From Eublepharis macularius (Eukaryota; Chordata; Lepidosauria; Squamata; Eublepharidae), in the NCBI RefSeq assembly GCF_028583425.1, contig NC_072791.1, forward strand, positions 43,035,368 through 43,099,367: a stretch of 64,000 nucleotides of DNA, written 5' to 3'. A program made the translations under genes and the position numbers. The notes beneath the pieces are model-generated. The model did no database searches. It saw only the letters and a program-made list of their open reading frames with translations, and was not told the origin of the DNA. Below, piece by piece: positions 34,380-45,379 of the stretch (positions are counted from its first letter, which is position 1; each line of letters opens with the position of its first letter).

Positions 34380-36070
34380 TATAATCTGGAAGAAGTATAG
34401 AATCTATCTGGAAGAAAGAACCCCTTTGTGGGTAGTTCCATATGAGGTGATAGATCCGAGAGCTGTTGATAATGAGCAACAATGTCTAACTTATAAAGAA
34501 ATAACTAGAACTGAAGAATCTAAACTCAGAATAAAGACTCAGGAGGAACTATCACCTTAATATGATTGGTTCCAGTATAGACAGATTAGAGATTTATATA
34601 ACTCGGACTCTGTAAAGGGAGGTATACGAACAGAAAACTCGGAACTAGAGCAGACCCTTCTTAAAGAGGACAAGAAAAGAATATCTAAGGTATACCAAGC
34701 ACTGCTGAAATGGTATACTGAGGATGAAATAGTTAAAGGACAAATGGTGAAATGGGCCATAAATTTCAACAAAGAAATAACAATGGAGGCATGGGAATAC
34801 TTGTGGAAGACTACAATGAAGACAACGACATGCACTAGTATTAAAGAGAACATTTACAAAATGATTTACCGTTGGTACATGACACCAAAGAAGATTGCGC
34901 TAGGGAATTTGAACACTTCTAATAAATGCTGGAAATGCAGGAAGCATGAGGGCTCCCTCTACCACATGTGGTGGACGTGTGAGGTAGCTAGGCAGTACTG
35001 GGGGGAAATAATAAGAGAAATGAGTGAGATATTACAATTTCAAATTAATAAGAACCCAGAACTCCTGCTACTAAACTTGGGAATGGAGGGAATTCCAGCC
35101 CATCATAGGACGTTGATATTTTACATGACGGCAGCAGCTAGACTTTTGTATGCGCAAAAATGGAAAATACAAGAAGTGCCAACTATTGAAGATTGGATCC
35201 ACAAATTGCTGTATATGGCAGAAATGGACAAAATGACAAGAAAATTGAGAAACCTGGACTCAGGACAGTTTAACACAGACTGGGAGAAGCTGAAACAATA
35301 TTTGGAGAAGAAATGGGAGGTGGGAGGAGAACTGTGGCAGTTTGAGAACTACTGAAGTACAATAAAATGTAGAGGGGGTGACTTTACCGGGGAGGAGAAG
35401 AGGTAAAAGAGAATTTCTAAGCAGTTATGATATTAGATTGATATATATAGAATAATAAATAGAATATTGATAGAAAATAATTAATCATAAGGGTTAACTA
35501 TAAGGATTGATTAACTAATAATATTTTCTTTTTGATTCCGTACAGTGTACCAAACTGAATATGTTTATTCGAAGTTGTATATGAGTCAAATTGATTGATA
35601 TCATATATAGACTTATGACTGAAGGGGAATAGAAATACTAATGTAAACAAATATAACTAAAATAGAAAGAAGAAGATAGAATGAATAACATATAGAGTAT
35701 AAGTTAAACTGGTTGATTTATATGAATGTATGGTTTACATAGTTTATGATATATAGAAATATTTGAAAGTGAAATAATGAAAAATGGGATAAATTGTTTA
35801 TCCATTATGGAAAATGGGACTCATAGTCAGGGTACAGAGTATTAAAAATAGTTAAAGAAGTATTGCTTAGAATAAAGGGAGAATATATATTTGTTAGATA
35901 GAGGAGATTAAAAGGAGTAAGGGAAAAGGGACAAAGGGTTGGAAAACTGTTGGAAGTCAACAAAAAGGGGGAGGAAAGGGAGGGGGTTAGAAATTGGGAA
36001 ATGGGAATATTGACTGTAATGTGTAAACATTTGATCCTAACCCAATAAAAAATTTTTCAAAAAAAAAAAA
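34380..36070 (+). mobile_element. L1 LINE, 5'-truncated, with poly(A)
   Basis: The end of an L1: ORF2 C-terminus, a ~700-bp 3' UTR with a G-rich stretch (35967-36005), 'cccaataaaaaatttttc' and a poly(A) ending at 36070. It is flanked by a perfect 15-bp duplication TTAATAGCCGCCCTG (34365-34379 and 36071-36085), as produced by target-primed reverse transcription. Confidence 0.93.
34441..35355 (+). pseudogene. L1 ORF2 C-terminal fragment
   Basis: One frame runs through with a single in-frame stop (TAA at 34558), so the last 204 codons from 34744 are open to the natural stop at 35355. Recognisable parts are 'WFQYRQIRDLY', 'LKWYTEDEIVKGQMVKWAI', 'MIYRWYMTPKKIA', the L1 C-terminal cysteine motif 'CWKCRKHEGSLYHMWWTC' (C-x2-C...H...C) and 'LIFYMTAAARLLYAQKWK'. 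Endonuclease and reverse-transcriptase domains are absent through 5' truncation, so it cannot act. Confidence 0.9.
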
Positions 36071-36837
36071 TTAATAGCCGCCCTGGAGAAGAAGCTAAGT
36101 GGCGACCATCCCAAGCACTTAGAGAATGCATCTCAAAGCAGCCTCCGCATTCCAGAGATGATGACGTCGGGACAAGCCCTGTCCACTGGAACATCCATTC
36201 AACATGCCTGGATCTCCCCCTCCCTCCTTTGTCCCGTCTTCCCAAGGTGTCACAATAATATAATCAGATTCCTAAAGTGGCCCATCTAGGGTAGTTGTAG
36301 AACCATTAAAACCTTTGTTTCGCCCGTGAGAACCACTAGAAACTGCATCAGCCCCAGGGTACGTTTTGGGGTATTTAAGCTGGTCTCCCAGGCCACATGG
36401 TGCGCATGCCATTCCTATCCAGACTCCTTGCTGTCACTCTACTTTGGATCTAGTGCAGGCATTAGACCACCTCGCTGTTACGTCTTTGCTCTGCCTCAGG
36501 ATTGTGAGTATACCCAACTTCATCACTCTCAAGTGGGCTACCCCGCTAATGCAACCGTCTCTATTTTCCTAGCTCTTGTATGTAACCTTGTATGCGTGTG
36601 CCAGTTCAGGCATAACGCCACATTATTTAGTAAAACACGCTGTATCTTTATTTAGTCTGCCTCTTTATTACATGAGCGTCTGGAGAGGGACCCCGGTATA
36701 TATTGGTTAAAAGATCCGCACTAAATCTAGTTCCAGACTGCTAGCTAATTCCCCATTCAAAAAGAGCAGTTCTGGTAACACCATTATCGTGGGTTTTTTT
36801 TATCATAATGCGGATCGTGCCCATCTCTACTTACACC

Positions 36838-37059
36838 CGATTTTTCTCCCCAATGGAACCCAAAGCAGCTTAGAAAACCTTCCTCCCTCCAACCCATCTT
36901 CACATCATTGTGATTTATGTCCAGTTGAGAGAAAGAGTGACTGACGCCAGGTCATCCAGCAAGCTTCCATGACAATGGGGGGATTAGAACTTAAGCCTCC
37001 CAGATCTTAGTCTACCACTCTAACCAGATACTTGAACCACTCCATCATGCTAGCTCTTT
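36838..37059 (-). mobile_element. CORE-SINE
   Basis: Reverse orientation: 'ctccccaatggaacccaaag', 'gccaggtcatccagcaagct', 'ttccatgacaatggggggat' and 'cccagatcttagtctaccac' are the SINE body, with a head near 37050. Confidence 0.65.
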
Positions 37060-37266
37060 AGGTAGAAAGGAAAATTCCAGGAGATTTGGAGGTGGAACCT
37101 AGGGAGGATGGGGTTTGGGGAGAGAAGGGACCTCAACTGAGTATAATACTATAGAGTCTGCCTTTCATAGCAGCCATTTTCCTCAGCAGAACTGATCTCT
37201 TTAGTCTGGAGATGAATTGTAATTTCAGGAGATCTCCAGGACCCACCTGGAGGTTGGCAGTCCTAT
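37060..37266. mobile_element. MITE-like repeat (gttgcc family)
   Basis: 'aaattccaggagatttgga', 'atggggtttggggagag', 'gcagccattttcctcagcag' and 'ctggagatgaattgtaattt', then 'cacctggaggttggcagtcc', follow the family order of 49020-49228. No clear target duplication. Confidence 0.6.
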
Positions 37267-40200
37267 ATTTCACTACCTTGTGATAATGATGATGATCACT
37301 GCCTTTTTAATGGGTAGTGGACATTATCATCATTGCAAGCCAATGAGTACTGTAAATTAATTTTATGTTGCGGTGCTTCTGAATCTAGTGCTAATCAATG
37401 GACTTAAGCCTACTTAACTCTAAATTTTATTGCAACCTTGGCTTCCTTTAACCATCTAGCTGGTGGGGAACATCGTGCTGGCCAGTGTCCTGCAAAGATT
37501 TTCTCTCTAGAAGCATGTTACTTCAGCATTCTATCGCGTGCTGCTGATACAGATTTTTGGGGGATTAAAATATTCAAGTAGTAGCTTTTCACTAAGTACA
37601 GTTCAGTTGTCTCTTTTAATGATATCCACAGAAGAGAGGGGAAGCCCTACCTTCTGCTTAGCACACTGGTCCCCAAAGTAAGATGGTTCATCTTTCCTGA
37701 AAGAAACAATGACAGGAGGTTGATTGGCGATCAGTAACAAGTATATTCTGGTTAGTGCCTTTCTTATTAGCTCTCCTTCTCTGAAAACACAAGTCAAGCT
37801 GCAAACAATTCCTTCTTAGCAAGATTACACAACTGTTTTATTGAACATTAGCATGTTGCCCACAGCTAGCAGAAATACAAAGCTTTCTTACTGACTTTTA
37901 CCACCCAGGGCTAAGCTAAAACTGGCTACCACCCTCCTACAAACCCATCTGGCTTGTTAAAGTGTATCAAAGATGCATTGATACACCAAAATAAATCCCC
38001 AGCCTACAGAGCCTTGGCATGATCTGGCTTAGAATTTCTTTTTGTTCACACAAAGGATGACTGTTTTTCTCCAGATATTCTATGGAGGGAAGGCTAAAGA
38101 AGTGGAATCCTTTTGCTTTTTTGTCCTGGAGAGAGAAATCCAGCCACCACAAGGCACGGATAAGCAAAGGTGATTCCTCCACATAATGGAGGAATTGGGA
38201 AATGCAGCTGCATGCAGCGTGACAAAACTAGAATACCTTGTGAGAGATAGTTCCGTCCCCTAACTAAGTGCTGGGAATTTCTTTCAGCCTTGTCAACGTG
38301 ATGGATGGTTTTGAGGCACATTGAAGGACAGGATAGCAATAACAATGGCCACAATTACTATTTTCCATAATTCCTTTAACTGCAGTAATATATTACTCAG
38401 CTCCTGGCATGTAGCTTTATCTCTCGAAAACCACTTAGCAATCTCTTCAATCCTCCTTTTATTAAAGTTGGAGACACCATTAGGATGTTAGCTGGCACAG
38501 GGTTGGTTGCTCTGCAGGATTTAAGCGCCTCGCAGCAAGCAGTTCCAATGGGCACCCATCCTCGAAAGAAACCAATTATTTCAGCTGATCGCAATCTGGG
38601 GAACTGCGGGTACATGAGCAAGAAACATTTAATACACATTTTGCAAGTAAAATGTGTCCTGACACACTCATCCGTATACAAAGGCCCCTTTAGCCCAATC
38701 AAGGAGGATAGCGAGTCATCCAAGTGAGCTTAAAAACAATAAACTCCCATTCTAAGAATCCTCCCAATTGCCAGAGAAGTGGAAAATGGGGCAATGAATA
38801 TGAGGCTTCAAGGTTATGGTAATCTAATGGGCTGATACTCATTTTCATGTATCATCCTTCTTGCTTTTCAATATTCAGAACCCACCCTGAAACCAAGTTA
38901 AGAAAACAAAAACAGGAACCTGTGACCCCTGGTGGTTTGTAGTCACTTGACTCATACAAAGTTATCACACACATTTTGCAGTTCCTAGACAGAAGGACTA
39001 TGAAGAGGCATCCGCATAATGTTTCCATATAAAATGTTGCATGTGTTATTATGCAAACTGGATCCTTTGCCACTGTGAAGGGAAATATGATGAGATAGGA
39101 GCGCAGCTTCGAGGAGTGTGTTATGACAAACAGCCATGCAGAGTCTATCTCCCACCCACTTGTATATCTGCATATGACCCACTTAGTCACCTCCCATTAA
39201 GGAAAGCAGCAGAAGAAAGACACCCAACACAGATAACAGCCTGCAGTTCGGGTTATCATTAGCTTATGCACACCTTGCTTCCTACCCCCCACCTTCATGT
39301 ACAGCAAAGAGGAATAAACATGTTTGCCAAGAAAAGGTGACTTTCTTCACCTTGATATACAATGACCTGACAAATCCAATGCACCTTCCAGCAGTTCCCA
39401 GATTATCTCAGCTATGGGAGATCCTTGTTCCTGAGGCCCTAAGGCAGGCTCTGGTCTTCCTTTCCTAGATTGCATAAACAGGATGCTCTTTTATTCGACA
39501 GCTTGTCATCTTGACGAAACTGACAACTGCATCTGACTCCCCCACCCCTCCCACTTTAAGTCTCCAAATATCCTCAGGGGAGGAAAAGATGGAGTTGCAT
39601 GAAAGGCAAAGAGAAGCAAAGCAACTGAGCTCTGAAGCTCAGAAGGAAGGAAATCCTTCTTCCTGTGCAGAAGGAAATCCTTAGAAAATGATGTATGAAG
39701 CGAAAGCAGTATTGCCAAGACATGTTAACCTACAAGGTGGGGAATCTCTGAAGGCATTAGATTTATTCTGTCTGTTAGGACATCTAAACTCTTTTTTAAA
39801 ATCATGACAGAGCAACAGGATAAATCCAGTGCAGAAACTTTTAACAAATGTAGATCGAAATTGCTGTTTGGTATTTACCCTAAAGAGCTATTCTGTTGGG
39901 TTCACCATCCCCAATGCCCTTTGTCCTCTACCTTATTGGAGAACTAACATCAGCTGCAGCAGAGACCCCATGTGTGCCCTTGTGTTTCAAATAGATTTCA
40001 CTTTATGTTTAGAATACCAACAAAGTTATTATTGCTTTGGACATTGCAACATTGCAGCAAATCAGCCAAAGATAATTCCCCTAGCCATGGACAGAATCTG
40101 AATGGTAAATACTATCTCAAGCGGCTAACGTAGAAAGATGAGAGATTTGATGAAGCAAACAGCATTTGGCCCTTTCACGTTCGTTTTGTCTACTGCGTTA

Positions 40201-40757
40201 TGATGTATATTGGCTGCAGCGGGGTTGATACAAAGAAGCACAGAAGGTGATGTTGTTCCTGATGTCATTATGGTTTAAGACGCAGTCTTATATGAACTGC
40301 GTGTGCCCCACTGAAGAATAAACAGCTGTGGCTCCCATTCATTTCAATGGCACTTACGCAAAAAAGTTCTTATTGAATTGTGCTTCTGGTCTTTTCTCTG
40401 AGAGTTACTCTGAGAGGCCTGGAAGTAGAAGGAGAGGGATATTTACTGTAACATTGCCAGTCTGCATCCAGCAGGAGTCGGTAATGACAAGCATTCTTAT
40501 GAAAGCATGCTATTTTCAAAATCAGGAAAGATCAACTATATTTTCTATGGGAAGAATTTACAAAAAAAAAATATCCTGTTAGAACAGACATGCCACCATT
40601 TCCATTGCCTGTAGTTAAACTATATTTCCTTTTGGACATGTGGACCTGCTGTACAGTTAAAACTGTCTTTCACATGCGTACACCAACAGTGAGAGGAGGA
40701 CTGGGAAGTGTTTTAAAAGTGGCTGATTCAAGGCTGCCCAGTGAGGATTTCAGCTGT
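37267..40757. other. No recognisable feature
   Basis: 3.5 kb of mixed sequence in which I can support no gene, SINE or LINE. Open frames are short and without motifs. A host regulatory role is possible but not visible. Confidence 0.5.
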
Positions 40758-40945
40758 TTCCCTGATCTGAGTCTAGGGCTGTGCCACTCACTACACCACA
40801 CTGACAGTGCTTGGAGACAAGATCAGGAGGAGGCCTGGGCCTCTATACCCCTTTGTCCCTCCAGGAGAACGGGTTGGCCACTACGCGGAAGCTGGGCTAG
40901 ACATCCCACTGGTGTGAATCAGCAGGCTCTTTTTACATTCTCTAG
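40758..40945 (+). repeat. SINE head fragment followed by CR1 3' tail
   Basis: 40758-40806 is a reversed CORE-SINE head ('gagtctagggctgtgccact', 'cactacaccacact'). 40812-40945 has the CR1-type end 'ggttggccactacgcgga', 'gctgggctagacatcc', 'aatcagcaggctcttttta' on the plus strand. Confidence 0.5.
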
Positions 40946-41884
40946 GTTTCTTAGAACTAATAGCTGAACTTGGAATCTTTTGTGTTCAGAGGCAACATAG
41001 TACCCATTCTAGATGCTGGGCTCAAGCATGGCTAGCATCATCCTGCTCTCTTGGGCTTCCAGGGCCACCCACTGGCCAGATTTGGAGACAGACTGTGAAC
41101 CAATAGACCTTTGCCTCAGTGCACCAAGACAATTCTTGTGTTCCTACTGAATTTTCGAACTTCAAAGAAATTGCCACAGTTGAATGTGGTGGAAGAAGAG
41201 AGAGAACTGCTTTTTTTCCCTTTACACAACCAATCAGTGACATTCTTTTACCAAGAATGGTATCTTGTTTGAGATATAAAAAGCACCTAAGGTTCTTTGA
41301 CAAAGCAGCAAGATTGAGACAAGAGACTCTCTGATCCTGCCCTAAGGCAAACCCTGCAGGCATCAGATGAGACCTTGGGTCTTTGACAGTTGACCTAGTT
41401 CTAATTCTCTTGTTCGTTCTCCCTGGCACTGATCTCACCCTGAGTTGAATACCAGTACTACAGTCTCCCAGAACCCTCTTTCTGGCAGCCATTTGCATGT
41501 CCAGAAGAACAAAGCAGATATGGAGCAACTAGGACGAATATTTGGTTTATATGCCTGCTCTGAATTTTATGCAGCTTGTCGTTTGGGGGCTCTAGCTCAT
41601 TGGGAATCACACGAGACCTAAGAAGGACTATTAGGAAGCACATGACTCTCTCTAGCACCATAGCCAACAGGTAGAAGATCTGAAAAACTAAACTTCCCCC
41701 CCAAATATCTCTAACGTGCTCTGAATAGTTCCTTCTATGAGCAATCATTGTAGGATCCAAGAACCAGCCAATACCTATATGGGACCGCCTCATATCACAT
41801 TAGACTATTTAAATATTAGAATATTTACTCGAGGGGCTGTCAAACAGAGAGGCGATGGGGCTATGGGAAGAACGGGGGCTATGG
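40946..41884. other. No assigned feature; one TATA-like site
   Basis: A TATA-like 'gagatataaaaagcacc' lies at about 41270-41286, but nothing else supports an LTR or promoter here. Confidence 0.35.
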
Positions 41885-41960
41885 GAAAGAACAAAGACTG
41901 AACCCGTTACTTTTTGCATGCAAAGTATGTGTTCTGCTGCTAAGCCATGACCATCCCATC
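41885..41960 (-). repeat. tRNA-derived SINE head fragment
   Basis: Reverse orientation of the SINE seen at 28762: 'gcatgcaaagtatgtgttct' with 'gctaagccatgaccatccc' and a box-B-like 'actgaacccg'. Confidence 0.5.
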
Positions 41961-42565
41961 CTTCTCTGCTGTATCTCTGTGATCGTTTTTTTAGATTTTC
42001 ATTTCTATCCTGCCTATTTTTTTAAAGTTGAGGGGCAGCTTACATCTGACAGAAACAATTTTAAAGCAAGCCAAATTCATACAAAAATATACATTTATTT
42101 TAAAGTTAATAAAGGTCAAAAGTCTAAAACCAATACTCATATGAGAACAATGGAGTCAATCAACTGAAAAATGTTACAGTAAAAAAATCCTCTGTGCTCT
42201 TCTGGCCCAAACTAAAATAAGTTTATACAATTTAATGAAAATAATTGCAAAGTTGGACTCTTTTCAGCTTGGAGAGGGAACCATAACTGTGAGATACTGT
42301 TCTTACAACACAGTCTTGCTGATCTTATCCTGGGCACATGGTAATTAATTATATTAAGGTGCCCTTGGTCTATCGTAAGGATGTTAAGAATTCATGAGAA
42401 GAGGCATGTCTCTGTTGTGTTCATGGATGGAGAGCAAAAAAAGATCTGCAACCACTGCAGAGTAGGGGAATAAGAGAAGAAAAACTATGGAGTAAAACTA
42501 GGGTCAAAGAAACAATAATCGCCCTCTCACCTGCTGTATCTCCCCTGAAAATTGCTCCCTGCTGC
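41961..42565. other. No recognisable feature
   Basis: AT-rich, unassigned. Confidence 0.5.
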
Positions 42566-42655
42566 TTTATTTATTGTTATTTATTTATCTATTTATTTGT
42601 TTTTTGTTATTTATAGCCCACTTTACTCACTGAGACTCAAAATGTGGGAGTAATA
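42566..42655 (-). repeat. L2/SINE tail fragment
   Basis: (TTTA)n then 'tatagcccactttactcact', the reverse of the L2-like tail 'gagtaaagtgggctata'. Confidence 0.5.
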
Positions 42656-42672
42656 TAATCAACAGCTGGGAC

Positions 42673-43081
42673 CAGGGCTCATTTTGAGGGGGAACGCACA
42701 GGAGCGCAGTTCCGGCAGTTCCCCAAAGAAGTCACATGTCAGGTGGCCCCGCCCACCTCTCGGCCATTTGGGGCCCATTTCGGCCTGGATCGGGCCTCTG
42801 ACAGGTGGTGGATCACTCTCACTCAGCAGCAGCCTGATCCTGACCATTTTGTGCCCCTTTTCAGCCATTTTCAGCCCCTTTTTGTCATTTTGGGCCCAAT
42901 TTCGGCCCTGAATGGCCAGGATTGGGTCCAAAACAGCCAGAATAGGTGATGTCAGGGGTGTGTGGCATATGCAAATCAGTTATGCCAATGACACACTTCC
43001 GGTGATGGCAGAAGGCGTGGCATATGCTAATGAGTTATGCTAATGAGTTCCTCCAGCTCTTTTTCTACGAAATGACCCTTG
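42673..43081. mobile_element. Non-autonomous hAT MITE (CAGGGCT ends)
   Basis: It starts CAGGGCTCATTTTGAG and ends with the imperfect inverse ACGAAATGACCCTTG. Inward, 'ggaacgcacaggagcgcagt' answers 'gagttcctccagctct'. It is flanked by a perfect 8-bp duplication GCTGGGAC (42665-42672 and 43082-43089). Runs of 'ggcatatgc(t)aat' near the right end are tandem-like. No transposase. Confidence 0.88.
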
Positions 43082-43319
43082 GCTGGGACACTCAGTAGGC
43101 TATGGCTAGCACAAGAATAAATCTGAATACAGAGAGGACTCAGTGCTGAAACAAAACATAAGCAATTTGACATGCCATATTAAATGACACGGAAACTAAT
43201 CATTAGGAGCGTACCTACATCAACAGACAGTTCAACATAGTCTACTGACCCTTTATCACAAGCATCTCTCTGAGCCATTTCCTCACAGCGTAGCCCTATT
43301 ACCTGTGTAAAAAAGCCCC

Positions 43320-44640
43320 CCTGAATAATTCAATGCCTAGTTCATGGAAAGCCAGGGAATGGGAGGCTTCATGACTTCCTCAGGCAGGCCATTCCATAAG
43401 GTGGAGGCCACCATAGAGAAAGCGTGTGTAAGGGACGCTGTTGATTTTTCCCGTCTGCAGAAGACCCTGTTCAAAAGAGCAAAGATGCAGGGACGGAGCA
43501 TTGGGAGAGAGGCAGTTTCAAAACTATGAGGTGGCAAGGCCTGTATGTGATAGCTAACACCTTGAGTTGAGCCCAGTAACTGATGAGTAGCCAATGAAAT
43601 GACTGCAGAATGAGAGTAATATGCATGCTCTGCCTAGCTCCTGATACTAATTGAGCCGTGGCGTTCTGTACCAAATTGACTTCAAAGGGAGACCTATAGA
43701 GAATGTGTTACAATAGTCTAGTCTGGATGTTATCATAGCATCAATCCAGGTATCCAGATCAGCCATGTCAATGTAGGGGGCCATCTTCCAGTTAAGCTTG
43801 TGCTGGAGGAAAGTCTTTTTTGCAGCTGTATTAACTTGCTTCTCTAGCAGCAGTGCTGGATCCAATATAACCCTTAGGCTCTTAACCAAGTCTGCAAGGG
43901 ACAATTGAATCCCATTGGAAGTGGGGAGCACAATGTCCTTCAAGATCTCTGCCTTCCCAACCAGCATCACTTCCATCTTGTCTGGGTTCAGCTTCAGTTT
44001 GTTGGCTTTCAACCAGGGCTGGCATAAGCACACTGCAAGGTGGGGAAGCTGCCAGGGCCCACGGCTCCTAGTGGGCCCCACTGCTACTGACCCCCTACTC
44101 ATACATCTCCTCTGATGCCTGCTCTCAAATTCAGCATAAAGATCCAGGAGAAGCAACAAAGAAGCATGGCCTTTGTCTGTATTCAGAAGGTCACCAACTA
44201 AAGCCACCAGAGCTGTCTCCATCCCATAGCCTGGGCTGAACCCAGACTGAAAACGGTAAAGAGAATAAGAATTATCTAACATCTGAAGTTGGGTCAGCTA
44301 CAGCTAGCTCGATCCCTTTGTTCAGAAAGGAGAGATTAGAGATTGGACAATAACTGGCCACGTTATTTTTGTCTAGGGGTGGTTTTTAAAGTAGCGGGTG
44401 GATAACCTCTTCTTTGATTGGCCAAGTGAAGATGCTTTGAGTTGCAGACTGATTTATGATAGACATCAAGGGCTTGGTTATGCTGTGTTTACATGATTTT
44501 AGCAGCCAAGATGGGCAAGGGTACAGAGCACAAGTAGCGGCCTTCACAGTTGCCAAGTCCAATGTCTCTAGACAAAAGATAAAGGAAGAATATGTAGTTT
44601 CAATCAAAATTTGTCTGCAACTGGTGATTCTAAGACAAGG
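43320..44640 (-). pseudogene. L2 LINE reverse transcriptase remnant
   Basis: On the minus strand the order is that of L2 RT. It reads 'LATVKAATCALYPCPSWLLK' (44560), 'FQSGFSPGYGMETALVALV' (44245), 'LLLLLDLYAEFE', 'WLKANKLKLNPDKMEVMLVG', 'LVKSLRVILDPALLLE', 'AMITSRLDYCNTFSIGLPLK' (43700), then 'FHWLLISYWAQLKVLAITY' and 'TLWNGLPEEV' (43390). The longest open stretch is 43647-44282. The catalytic centre (palm, FADD) is missing between 'DLYAEFE' and 'WLKANK', where about 90 bp of unrelated sequence (44025-44115, starting 'ccagggctggcataag') replaces it. Frameshifts and stops occur throughout. It is non-functional. Confidence 0.85.
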
Positions 44641-45300
44641 TGTAGATGAATTGGGCTAACCCTCTCTAAATGTGTGTGGTAACTTGGCAACCATTGGTGG
44701 AGAACAGTAGCACAAAACTGGGAAACAGGCGTTTTCATGTATACCTGTATTTCAGACCCAATTGAGAAGGACTCAGCTGCTGTTTCCCCCGATTTCTCTT
44801 CCTGAGCTCTAGTTTTTTTAAAAAAAAAATATCAACACCTGACAAATGAAGGAAGCCTAGAGAACTCTTGCTTCTACGCTGATTCATTCTCTCTCACGTC
44901 AAACAGAGGGGCATCATTGTATCCAGTTCTAAACATAGCCAAAAATGCAGGTCATTAAATCCACAGATTAAGACCACGTACAGAGAAAAGGAAAATCTTT
45001 CTACAAATTTGGGGGTACACCTAGGTTTGCAGAAATATCCAAACATTTAAAAAACTGGGGGCAGTGTTTACAAAAAAGCTCACAACAGTGCACAAAAGCA
45101 GACAACATAAAAAAGAATGAATGCGTGGTAGGGCAGGTGGTTGTGAAGGAATGCCTGAGGTAACAAGGAAGAAAGGAGGCAGCATGGCAGAGCAAGGCAG
45201 TGGGACAGGAGAAAGCAGTGGCAGGGAGGGCAAAGAAGCTTCTCTGCCAGGCAGGCAAGTGAGTGAGTTGGGCAAGCAGGGGTAGAGGCAGCGAGGGATA
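44641..45300. other. No recognisable feature
   Basis: No supportable gene or repeat; an A-run lies at 44820-44829. Confidence 0.45.
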
Positions 45301-45379
45301 TGAATGAATGAATGAATGAATGAATGAATGAATGAATGAATGAATGAATGAATGAATGAATGAATGAATGAATGAATGT
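45301..45379. repeat. (TGAA)n microsatellite
   Basis: Nearly twenty uninterrupted units. Apparent open frames through it are artefacts of the repeat. Confidence 0.97.

Larger units (their letters stand above)
33811..36780 (+). mobile_element. Solo LTR (~1.26 kb) split by an L1
   Basis: It starts TGTTGCCAAG and ends CTGGTAACA (TG...CA), flanked by the 4-bp duplication CCAT (33807-33810 and 36781-36784). A TATA-like TATTTAAG lies at 36372-36379 in a 'ggggtatttaagctggtctc' context usual for retroviral-type LTR promoters. Removing the L1 and one copy of its duplication leaves 1264 bp. No internal retroviral genes are present, so this is what remains after LTR-LTR recombination. Ends and duplication are seen; the LTR call and strand are inference. 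Confidence 0.65.
33262..36829. mobile_element. hAT element containing nested LTR and L1
   Basis: The termini TAGAGATGGGCATGATCC and GGATCGTGCCCATCTCTA are perfect inverted repeats except at one or two positions, flanked by a perfect 8-bp duplication CTTACACC (33254-33261 and 36830-36837). GATC-containing subterminal motifs crowd both ends. Its own sequence is 33262-33810 plus 36785-36829 (about 594 bp, non-autonomous); the rest came later. It shares an internal block with the hAT at 22058. Confidence 0.92.

Noticed and set aside
33378..34400. Overlapping open frames of 93-158 residues
   Set aside because: They cross the hAT/LTR junction at 33811 and show no known domain.
41022..41528. 168-residue minus-strand open frame with a TATA-like site nearby
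   Set aside because: No domain, no splice context, and no supporting repeat or promoter structure.
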